From NCBI GenBank assembly GCA_018820205.1, contig JAHJOK010000075.1, forward strand, positions 310,001 to 374,000: 64,000 nt of DNA, read 5' to 3'. The notes under the pieces were generated by a model that ran no database searches, was not told where the DNA came from, and was given only the letters and a program-made list of their open reading frames with translations. Of the stretch, positions 24,099-31,211 are shown piece by piece (the stretch's first letter is position 1; each line of letters begins with the position of its first letter). A program made the translations under genes and the position numbers. Origin of the DNA: Alphaproteobacteria bacterium (GTDB lineage: Bacteria; Pseudomonadota; Alphaproteobacteria; Caulobacterales; Caulobacteraceae).

Positions 24099-25925
24099 AT
24101 GACAGAAGAGCCGTCCGCCATCGACCTCGCCGCCGCGCCGTGTCGCCCGGTCCGTTTCGGAGAGGTCGGGGTGGAGATCGAGCGACGTCCGGACGGCGTC
24201 GTCATCGTTTCCGGAAAGGCGCCGCTGAGGCCCTACGACGCCAATCTGATGGCCGCGTTCTGGCGCCATGCAGATGCGACGCCGGACAGGCTTTGGCTGG
24301 CCCGACGCGAGGGGCCGGCGCGCGCCTGGACCCGATTGACCTACGGCGAGGGCCGCGCGCGGGTCGCCTCGGTCGCGGCCTGGCTGATGGATCCTGGCGT
24401 GTCCGACGACCGACCGATCCTGGTCCTGTCCGAGAATTCGCTCAATCACGCGGTCCTGCTGTTCGCCGGCATGGTCGCGGGCGTTCCAGTCTGTTCGGTC
24501 AGCGTCAACTACTCGCTTCTGTCCACTGATTTCGAACGGCTGAGGCACGTCGTCGAACTGGTGACGCCCGGCGTGATCTTCGCCGAACAGGGCGCGCCGT
24601 TCGCCGCCGCCATCGCCGCCGTCGCCCTCGCTGACGCCGTCATCCTGACCGCCGCGCCCGGCATCCCCGGCGCCGTCGACTGGAGCGAGGCGATCGGGTT
24701 TGCGGCGCCCGACCTGTCGGCCCATGTCGCCGGCCTCGATCCGACGAAGCCGGCCCGCTACATGCTGACCTCCGGCTCGACCGGGCGGCCCAAGGCGGTC
24801 ATCCACACCATGGCCATGGCGACGGGGAATACCCATTCCGGCTTTCAGGCCATGAGCGACGCCTTCGCCTGGGACCGTCAGGCGCTGGACTGGCTGCCCT
24901 GGAGCCATATCGCCGGTTCGTCCCTGCTGACCAATCTCAGCTGTCTGGGCGGCGCCCTCTATATCGACGACGGTCGTCCGCTGCCGGGCCGGTTCGACGA
25001 GACGATCCGAAACCTCAAGGAGATACCGCTCCGCTACTACGGCACGATGCCGAACGGCTATGCGATGCTGGCCGACGCGCTGGAGGCGGACGACGATTTC
25101 GCCCGGCGCTTCTTCGGCGAGCTGCGCGCCATGCTGTTCGGCGGGGCGGGCCTGCCCCAGGCCCTGCATGACCGGCTGCAACGGATCGCGGTGCGCGCCA
25201 CCGGTCGGCGGTTCGTCTTCGTCTCCGGCTATGGTTCGACCGAGACCGGCTCGGCGATCAGCTACACCTGGTGGGAGGACACCCGGGTCGGCATCGGCCT
25301 GCCAGTCTCGGGGGCGTCATTCAAACTGGTTCCGTGCGACGACGTCTACGAGGTGCGGGTCAAGGCGCCCAGCGTGACGCCCGGCTATTTCGCCGACCCG
25401 GATCAGACCGCCGGCGCCTTCGATGAGGAGGGGTTCCTGCGGATGGAGGATCTCGTCGACTTCCATGACCGGGACCGACCGGAACGGGGAATGATTTTCG
25501 CCGGACGACGGGCCGAACAGTTCAAGCTCTTGAACGGCACTTTCGTCAGCGCCGGGCGGTTGAGAGAGTCATTGCTCGGTCGGCTGGCGGGGGTGGTGCG
25601 CGAAGTGGTCGTGTGCGGCGACGGGGAAGCCGAGGCGGCCGTCCTCGCCTGGGTCGATGCGGAAGGCGTCCGTCGTCTGACCGGTGGGACCGATCCCGAC
25701 CATCCCTCGGTGGTCTCGGCCGTCGCCGAAGCCCTGGCCGCCCACAACCGCGACAATCCCGGTCAATCCAGCCGTATCGCCCGCCTGAAATTCCTCGCCG
25801 ACGCTCCGGATCCAGAGGCGCACGAGATCTCCGACAAGGGGTCGATCAACCGACGGATGGTCTTGAAGCGACGGGCGACGGAGGTCGCGCGACTGTTCGC
25901 GGGCGACGGGATAGGGGCGGCTTGA
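24099..25925 (+). CDS. Acyl-CoA ligase 4 (feruloyl-CoA synthetase-like)
   Basis: ANL-superfamily ligase of 608 residues, the longest of the four in the island. Motifs are YMLTSGSTGRPKAVIHT (P-loop), LPWSHIAGSS, SGYGSTETGSAISYTWWED and the late SDKGSINRRMVLKRR with the catalytic Lys. The overall layout resembles feruloyl-CoA synthetases, which activate hydroxycinnamic acids. This is the one feature that would favour an aromatic (stilbene or lignin-derived) substrate over a carotenoid. It is divergent from HxlR, with AGGA seven bases before the ATG. It ends the island, convergent with the flagellar operon. Confidence 0.9.
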   Translation: MTEEPSAIDLAAAPCRPVRFGEVGVEIERRPDGVVIVSGKAPLRPYDANLMAAFWRHADATPDRLWLARREGPARAWTRLTYGEGRARVASVAAWLMDPGVSDDRPILVLSENSLNHAVLLFAGMVAGVPVCSVSVNYSLLSTDFERLRHVVELVTPGVIFAEQGAPFAAAIAAVALADAVILTAAPGIPGAVDWSEAIGFAAPDLSAHVAGLDPTKPARYMLTSGSTGRPKAVIHTMAMATGNTHSGFQAMSDAFAWDRQALDWLPWSHIAGSSLLTNLSCLGGALYIDDGRPLPGRFDETIRNLKEIPLRYYGTMPNGYAMLADALEADDDFARRFFGELRAMLFGGAGLPQALHDRLQRIAVRATGRRFVFVSGYGSTETGSAISYTWWEDTRVGIGLPVSGASFKLVPCDDVYEVRVKAPSVTPGYFADPDQTAGAFDEEGFLRMEDLVDFHDRDRPERGMIFAGRRAEQFKLLNGTFVSAGRLRESLLGRLAGVVREVVVCGDGEAEAAVLAWVDAEGVRRLTGGTDPDHPSVVSAVAEALAAHNRDNPGQSSRIARLKFLADAPDPEAHEISDKGSINRRMVLKRRATEVARLFAGDGIGAA

Positions 25926-25959
25926 TCCTCCCTGCGCCTGTTGCAGGGGGCGGATAGCC

Positions 25960-27033
25960 TCAGCGCCGTCGCTTCTGCATCACGAAGCCGATGACTTTCG
26001 CCGCAGCCTCGAAATGTTCGCGCGGGATGGTCTCGTCGATATCGACGGCGGCGTAGAGGGCGCGGGCCAAGGGGACGTTCTCGACGATCGGCACGTCGTG
26101 ATCGCGCGCCACCTCGCGAATGCGCAGCGCGACGGCGTCGACGCCCTTGGCGACGCAGATCGGCGCCGGATCGCCTTGGTCGGGCTCATAACGCAGGGCG
26201 ACGGAATAGTGGGTCGGGTTGGTCACGATGACGGTGGCCGTCGGCACGTTCTGCATCATCCGCTGACGGCTTTTCTGCATGCGGATCTGCTTCAGCTTGG
26301 CCTTCACATGCGGGTCGCCCTCGGACTGTTTGAACTCCTCCTTCAGCTCCTGCTTGGACATCCGCATCCGTTTGGCGAAGCGCATCTTTTGCCACAGGAA
26401 GTCGCCGCCGGCCGTGAGCCCCAGGAAGATCAGGGTCGAGGCCATCAGCGCCAGCATCAGGTCGCGCGCCAGCGGCAGAATGGTCACCGGCGACATGGCG
26501 GCCATGTTTTCGAACTGCCGCATGTGCGGCTTCAACACCATCCAGCAGATCACCGAGACGGCGACCAGCTTGGCGAAGGTCTGGGCGAACTGCATCAGGC
26601 CGTCGGGGCCGAAGATGCGTTTGAAGCCCGACGCCGGGCTGATCTTGCTCCATTTCGGCTTCATCTTCTCGGCCGAGATGATGAAGCCGGATTGAAACAC
26701 ATTGCCGCTGACGCCGCCGATGATTGTCGCCAGCATCACGGTTCCAAGAAAGGGCGCGACGGCCCAGACCGCGTTCATGCCGATCTCGACGCCAGCACCG
26801 GCTTCCAGCCCGCCGAGCAGCAGATGCGGGGAGGCGATGAAGGGCAACAGGGCCTCGCCCATCGCGGTGGCGAAATAGCCGCCGCCCAGGACGATCACGG
26901 CGGTGGCGCCCATCAGACTGAGGGCCGGGGCGACGTCGGCGGACTTCGCGACGTCGCCCTTTTTTCGCGCGTCCGCGAGTTTCTGGGGTGTGGCCTCTTC
27001 TGTCTTGGACTCGGGATCCTTGTCGTCAGCCAC
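25960..27033 (-). CDS. flhB: Flagellar export apparatus protein FlhB
   Basis: Inner-membrane component of the flagellar type III export gate, 357 residues; its cytoplasmic domain switches export from rod/hook to filament substrates. The autocleavage motif NPTH is at residues 272-275. Four hydrophobic segments precede it, and the N-terminus (SKTEEATPQKLADARKKGDVAKS) is typical. The start is the GTG at 27033, inside the end of fliR (8-base overlap). It is last in the fliQ-fliR-flhB unit. A normal-length, intact gene. Confidence 0.97.
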   Translation of the reverse strand: MADDKDPESKTEEATPQKLADARKKGDVAKSADVAPALSLMGATAVIVLGGGYFATAMGEALLPFIASPHLLLGGLEAGAGVEIGMNAVWAVAPFLGTVMLATIIGGVSGNVFQSGFIISAEKMKPKWSKISPASGFKRIFGPDGLMQFAQTFAKLVAVSVICWMVLKPHMRQFENMAAMSPVTILPLARDLMLALMASTLIFLGLTAGGDFLWQKMRFAKRMRMSKQELKEEFKQSEGDPHVKAKLKQIRMQKSRQRMMQNVPTATVIVTNPTHYSVALRYEPDQGDPAPICVAKGVDAVALRIREVARDHDVPIVENVPLARALYAAVDIDETIPREHFEAAAKVIGFVMQKRRR

Positions 27034-27799
27034 CGACCCCTCCCGAGACGAACAGGTTGGCCAGGGCGCGATAGCGGTCGATGAAAACCGTGCCCAGCAC
27101 GCCCAGCGAAAGGGCGAAGATCGACAGCCCCAGGATGATGCTGAGCGGGGCGGCGGCGAAGAAGATCTGGAACGCCGGCATGACCCGCCCGACCAGGCCC
27201 GCCGCCAGGTTGAAGATCAGGGCGAAGACGATCACCGGTGCGGACAGCTGGACGCCCAGGATGAAGCTGTCGGCCACCGTTCGCACCGCGAGCTCGACGA
27301 AATCCGCTGTGACCAGGGGACGTGCGGGCGCGACCAGCTCATAGGATCCCACCAGACCGGCGATGAACAGGTGATGGGTGTTGGTGGCGAAGATCAGCAC
27401 CGTCCCCAGCAACATCAGGAAGGCGCCGATGGTGGTGCCAGGTTGGGCCTGGAGCGGGTTTGTCGTCTGGGCGAAGCTGAGCGTGGTCTGCAGTGAGACC
27501 ACCTCGCCCGCCACCGACAGGGCGGCGGTGAAGGCGCGCAGGATGACGCCGATCATCAGTCCGGTGACAACCTCGCGGATGATCCAGCCGACGGCGCCGC
27601 CCAGGCTGGCGGGCAGACCCGGCAACGACGGCGCGATGATGGGCCACAGTGCCAGCGACACCACCAGCGCCAGCGCCAGGCGGATGCGGGGCGGCACATA
27701 GCTTTCGCCGATGCCCGGCAGGCTGAGCAGGATCGCGCCGATCCGGGCGAAGATCAGCCCGCCGGCCCAGACCTGATCGGCGGTGGCGTACGGCTCCAC
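27026..27799 (-). CDS. fliR: Flagellar export apparatus protein FliR
   Basis: Polytopic inner-membrane protein of the flagellar export gate, 257 residues with about six hydrophobic segments. The stretch LPGIGESYVPPRIRLALALVVS is typical of FliR/YscT. The start is the GTG at 27799, ten bases after the fliQ stop. It overlaps flhB at its 3' end. Confidence 0.96.
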   Translation of the reverse strand: MEPYATADQVWAGGLIFARIGAILLSLPGIGESYVPPRIRLALALVVSLALWPIIAPSLPGLPASLGGAVGWIIREVVTGLMIGVILRAFTAALSVAGEVVSLQTTLSFAQTTNPLQAQPGTTIGAFLMLLGTVLIFATNTHHLFIAGLVGSYELVAPARPLVTADFVELAVRTVADSFILGVQLSAPVIVFALIFNLAAGLVGRVMPAFQIFFAAAPLSIILGLSIFALSLGVLGTVFIDRYRALANLFVSGGVGG

Positions 27800-27808
27800 G
27801 TCGGCTCG

Positions 27809-28072
27809 CTACATGCCCGAGATGCGCGCCGCGATCTGGCGCATGAAGGCGCCCAGAAGGCCTCCCATCAGGGGCAGGAACAGCAGCAGGGAGATGAAGA
27901 TGGCGATGATCTTGGGCGCATAGACCAGGCTCTGTTCCTGGATCTGGGTCAGGGCCTGGAACAGGCCGATGCCCACGCCGACCACCAGACCGACCAACAG
28001 GACCGGCGCGCTGAGCTGAATCGTCAGCCACAGGGCGTCGCGACCCACATCCAGAACTTCCGCGCCGTTCAT
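27809..28072 (-). CDS. fliQ: Flagellar export apparatus protein FliQ
   Basis: Small export-gate protein with two transmembrane helices; the ATG at 28072 gives 87 residues, the usual family length (a TTG at 28078 would add two). The central ALTQIQEQSLVYAPKI is diagnostic. It heads the fliQ-fliR-flhB operon and has a CtrA-type box 49 bases upstream. Confidence 0.96.
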   Translation of the reverse strand: MNGAEVLDVGRDALWLTIQLSAPVLLVGLVVGVGIGLFQALTQIQEQSLVYAPKIIAIFISLLLFLPLMGGLLGAFMRQIAARISGM

Positions 28073-28120
28073 CGCCAATCACCCAACAGAGACTACTGGG
28101 CAGAAAATGCCGGGAGCGTG

Positions 28121-28136
28121 GTTAATGGACCGTTAG
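28121..28136 (-). promoter_or_regulatory. CtrA box upstream of fliQ
   Basis: On the minus strand CTAAC-GGTCCA-TTAAC, one mismatch from the Caulobacter CtrA consensus TTAAC-N6-TTAAC. It lies 49 bases before the fliQ start. Early flagellar operons such as fliQR are known CtrA targets in Caulobacter, which supports the call. The window also encodes CckA and ChpT, which phosphorylate CtrA. Confidence 0.8.
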
Positions 28137-28184
28137 GACGCAGCCGGAGTTGGCGAGACGCGTGGTGATCGCCATACTGACGGG

Positions 28185-28502
28185 ATGAGCGACGTCGTCC
28201 AAACCACGCTTTCGCGGTCAGATACGGTTCAGCGGCTGAAGGCGATGGAGCCGGAGCTCCGCAAGCGCGGCCTCAGCGCGCTGTTCCTGTTCGGCTCGTC
28301 GGCCCGCGATCAGGCGAGGGCGGAGAGCGATATCGACGTGTTCGCCGAATTCGCGCCGGGCTCTCGTGTCGGCTGGGATTTCGCCGGAATACCCGAGGCG
28401 TTGGCGAGCCAGCTCGGGCGCCGCATCGACTTCACGACACGCGGCGCGCTTCACCCGTTGTTGAAGGCCGATATCGAACGCGAAGCGATCCGCATCTTCT
28501 GA
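28185..28502 (+). CDS. mntA: MntA-type minimal nucleotidyltransferase (antitoxin)
   Basis: Protein of 105 residues with the nucleotidyltransferase signature GSS (37-39) ... Asp49-x-Asp51 (LFGSSARDQARAESDIDVF). In characterised HepT-MntA modules, MntA AMPylates the HepT toxin on a tyrosine and so neutralises it. The stop overlaps the start of the HEPN gene by TGATG, the classic two-gene arrangement. It starts 112 bases from fliQ in the divergent direction. Confidence 0.88.
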   Translation: MSDVVQTTLSRSDTVQRLKAMEPELRKRGLSALFLFGSSARDQARAESDIDVFAEFAPGSRVGWDFAGIPEALASQLGRRIDFTTRGALHPLLKADIEREAIRIF

Positions 28503-28891
28503 TGTCGCGCGGAGTCCGCCATTTTCTGTTCGATATTCTCGAGCATATCCGTCGGTGCGAACACCTGATGGCCGGAAAGTCGGTCGATGATCTTGAAGGC
28601 GATTTCGCAACGCGGATGGCCGTCGAACGGGCGATCGAGATCATCTCGGAAGCCAGCCGGCACATCGCGGACGCCGACAAGGCGACTGAGCCGGACCAGC
28701 CGTGGCGCAACATCGCCGACATCGGCAACCGCCTGCGCCACGCCTATCATCTGACGGCGGTTGAGCAGATTCATTTCGTGGCGACCGAGGGGCTGGCGGC
28801 GTTGAAGCCCGCCGTCGAGCGCCTGTACCAAAAGCACAAGCGGCCGGAAGACCCTTGGCCGGACGCCGCGTCGGACGCATTCAGAAAATGA
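28502..28891 (+). CDS. hepT: HepT-type HEPN-domain protein (toxin)
   Basis: Helical HEPN/DUF86 protein of 129 residues, the RNase-toxin partner of MntA. The active-site region reads [16 protein letters not shown]. The HxY part is present (His80, Tyr82, the AMPylation site in studied systems). However, the arginine five residues before the His in the canonical Rx4-6H motif is Gly75 here, and the only nearby Arg are 77 and 79. So RNase activity may be altered, or this subfamily may use a different Arg. The 3' end overlaps the start of folE by ATGA, an unusual coupling of a toxin-antitoxin pair to a housekeeping gene. Confidence 0.87.
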   Translation: MSRGVRHFLFDILEHIRRCEHLMAGKSVDDLEGDFATRMAVERAIEIISEASRHIADADKATEPDQPWRNIADIGNRLRHAYHLTAVEQIHFVATEGLAALKPAVERLYQKHKRPEDPWPDAASDAFRK

Positions 28892-29463
28892 CCAGATCCC
28901 CGATTTCCCAAGCCGACGCCGAGGCCGCCGTTCGCACCCTGATCGAGTGGGCGGGGGACGATCCCGACCGCGAGGGCCTGCTGGACACGCCCGCCCGTGT
29001 GGCGCGAAGCTACAAGGAGCTGTTCGCCGGCTACGAGATCGAGCCGCGCGAATATCTTGAGCGGACCTTCGAGGAGGTCGGCGGCTATGACGAACTGGTC
29101 GTGCTGAAGGACATCCGGTTCGTCAGCTTCTGCGAGCATCACATGCTGCCCGTCGTCGGGGTGGCCCATGTCGGATACCTGCCGACGGACCGGGTCGTGG
29201 GCATCTCGAAACTGGCCCGGGTGGTGCGCGGCTATGCGCGTCGCCTTCAGATCCAGGAAAAGATGACGTCCGAGATCGCCAAGGCGATCCATGAGGTGCT
29301 GCGGCCCCAGGGCGTGGGGGTGGTCATCGAGGCCGAGCACAGCTGCATGACGCTGCGCGGGGTCAATGCGCCGGGGACCAGCCTGTCGACCAGTCACCTG
29401 ATCGGCGTGATCCGCGACGACCCGCGAACGCGCGAGGAATTCCTGCGGCTGGCGCGGGGCTGA
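28888..29463 (+). CDS. folE: GTP cyclohydrolase I
   Basis: First enzyme of tetrahydrofolate (and pterin) synthesis: GTP to 7,8-dihydroneopterin triphosphate. 191 residues from the ATG at 28888, chosen because it overlaps the hepT stop by four bases; an in-frame ATG at 28855 would overlap deeper. Zinc ligands Cys82, His85 (FCEHHMLP) and Cys153 (HSCMTLRG) are all present, with the GISKLARVV and STSHLIGV motifs. Complete and apparently functional. Confidence 0.96.
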   Translation: MTRSPISQADAEAAVRTLIEWAGDDPDREGLLDTPARVARSYKELFAGYEIEPREYLERTFEEVGGYDELVVLKDIRFVSFCEHHMLPVVGVAHVGYLPTDRVVGISKLARVVRGYARRLQIQEKMTSEIAKAIHEVLRPQGVGVVIEAEHSCMTLRGVNAPGTSLSTSHLIGVIRDDPRTREEFLRLARG

Positions 29464-29508
29464 TCCGGCGCGCTCCTTGCTGGATTCGCCTCAGAACAGA
29501 GGCGCCAC

Positions 29509-30660
29509 ATGGCCTGGACCGCGATTTCGACCCGAAATGAGACACCGCCCATCGCGCGCGGCGGGTGGCTGGACGCGCTGCGGTTCATCGTGGCCTTCGC
29601 GATCATCCTGCATCACTTCCAGGCGGCGGGCCCGATTCCGTTGGCGGAGGCGCTGCATCCGGTGTTCGAGCGCGGCGGGTTCCTGCTGACGAATTTCTTC
29701 CTGATCGACAGCGGCTATGTGCTGATGCGGGTCTATGGCGGCGCCGTCGGTCGGGGCGCGATGTCGCCGGGCGACTTCTTCATCAAGCGGTTCCTGCGGG
29801 TCTATCCCGCCCATCTGATCATGGGTCTGGGGCTGGTGGCGTTGGTGCTGATCAGCGCTGTCGCCGGCGTCGCGCCGCGCAATCCCGAATGGTTCAGGTG
29901 GGATCAACTGGCGGCGCAACTGACACTGACCCAGGCCTTCGGCATTCCCGGCGGGCTGGGATGGAACGCCCCGACCTGGTCGATCTCGGCCCTGGTCGGC
30001 TGTTATGTGCTGTTCCCCTACATCCTGCGCGCATTGGCGCGGCTGGGGCCGTGGACGGCGCTGGCGGCCGTGGTCGGCCTGTATCTGCTGGGCAATGCCG
30101 CGACCCACGCCTTCCTGGGGTATCCCGTCTATCAGATGCCGATGGGCTTCGGCTTCTTCCGGGCGCTGCCGCTGTTCGTCCTGGGCATGGGGCTGGCGGT
30201 GGTGTCGGAGCGGGTGTTCGTGACACCGCGTCTGGCGCGGATCGTGGGCGTTTCGGCGGCGGTCGGCCTGGCCGTCGTCCAGTTCTACGGCAAGAACGCC
30301 CTGATCAGCCTGACCTTCATTTCGCTGATCATCCTGGCCGCCGGCGCCCTGCCGGTCGTCAGGCCGTCCAAGCTGATCGAGCGGGCCAGCGTCGTGTCCT
30401 TCTCGATGTTCATCACCAATGAGGTGGTGCGGATCGCCTGGTTCGGCGTGGCCAATGTCCTGATCGCCCGATACGCCCTGCCGACCTCGGTCCAGTGGGG
30501 CGTGTGGGGCGCCGGTGTGGTCGCGGCCGTGATCTTCGCCTTCGCCTTCCACGCCGCCATCGACGCGCCGATGCAGAACCGGATCAAGGCCTGGCTGGCG
30601 CAGGGCCGCAAGGGCCGCGCGCCGGTCGAGAAGGGCGCGGTGGTCTCGCTGGAAGGTTAG
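29509..30660 (+). CDS. Acyltransferase family 3 membrane protein
   Basis: Integral membrane O-acyltransferase of the OafA/NodX type, 383 residues with about ten hydrophobic segments. It opens with RGGWLDALRFIVAFAIILHHF, where Leu-Asp-Ala-Leu-Arg and the His pair are the family hallmark. Likely acylates a surface sugar or lipid. The gene lies 45 bases after folE and ends four bases inside the convergent VOC gene. Target unknown. Confidence 0.85.
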   Translation: MAWTAISTRNETPPIARGGWLDALRFIVAFAIILHHFQAAGPIPLAEALHPVFERGGFLLTNFFLIDSGYVLMRVYGGAVGRGAMSPGDFFIKRFLRVYPAHLIMGLGLVALVLISAVAGVAPRNPEWFRWDQLAAQLTLTQAFGIPGGLGWNAPTWSISALVGCYVLFPYILRALARLGPWTALAAVVGLYLLGNAATHAFLGYPVYQMPMGFGFFRALPLFVLGMGLAVVSERVFVTPRLARIVGVSAAVGLAVVQFYGKNALISLTFISLIILAAGALPVVRPSKLIERASVVSFSMFITNEVVRIAWFGVANVLIARYALPTSVQWGVWGAGVVAAVIFAFAFHAAIDAPMQNRIKAWLAQGRKGRAPVEKGAVVSLEG

Positions 30661-31037
30661 CCGCCGCTGTTCAGGTGCAGGATGTTGCCGTCCGGGTCGT
30701 TGAACCAGACCATGCGGAAATCGCCCATCCTGTGGACCCCGTTCTCGAACGTCGCGCCGTCCATGTCGTAGCGTTCGAAGGCGACGCCTTTCGCGGCCAG
30801 GTCGCCGGCGATCTTTTCGATCTCCTCGCCGACGGCCCAGACCACCGCATTGGCCTGGTTCGTTCCGGCGAACTCCGAGACATAGACCACCAGATGCGTA
30901 TCGCCGGTGTCGAACACGGCGACATCGCCCTCGCTGTCGGGCGAGAGGTTCAACCCCAGCACGTCGCCATAGAAGCGTTTGGCGCGGGCCAGGTCGCTGA
31001 CGGCGACGATGGCGGAAGAGTTCTTGGCCTTGAGCAT
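30657..31037 (-). CDS. VOC-superfamily (glyoxalase-like) protein
   Basis: 126-residue protein with one pair of beta-alpha-beta-beta-beta modules. Family features are SDLARAKRFYGDVLGLNL near the start and MVWFNDPDGNILHLN at the end, where the Glu/His metal ligands usually sit. Family members are dioxygenases, lyases or resistance proteins, so the exact reaction is unknown. It is divergent from cckA, and its stop overlaps that of the acyltransferase gene. Confidence 0.85.
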   Translation of the reverse strand: MLKAKNSSAIVAVSDLARAKRFYGDVLGLNLSPDSEGDVAVFDTGDTHLVVYVSEFAGTNQANAVVWAVGEEIEKIAGDLAAKGVAFERYDMDGATFENGVHRMGDFRMVWFNDPDGNILHLNSGG

Positions 31038-31211
31038 GGTGCGGCTCCTGTCGCGGTGTTGCGATAGAGCGCGCCGGCCGCCCCGGTCGTTCCCTGACGC
31101 CCGCGTCGGGGGCCGCAGGCTCGCGGGCCGGGCCTGAACCTTCCGTCCCGAACGGGGGCGAACGAATTCTGTCCTATACTGGCTTCACTGATTCGCCTGG
31201 AAGCGACGCTC

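Noticed and set aside
25930-25948. CCCTGC/GCAGGG hairpin between ligase 4 and flhB as terminator
   Set aside because: Only a six-base-pair stem with a seven-base loop and no T run.
31175-31194. TATACT plus a GATTC (GANTC) site before cckA as a methylation-controlled promoter
   Set aside because: No -35 at suitable distance, and GANTC occurs by chance often enough that one copy means little.
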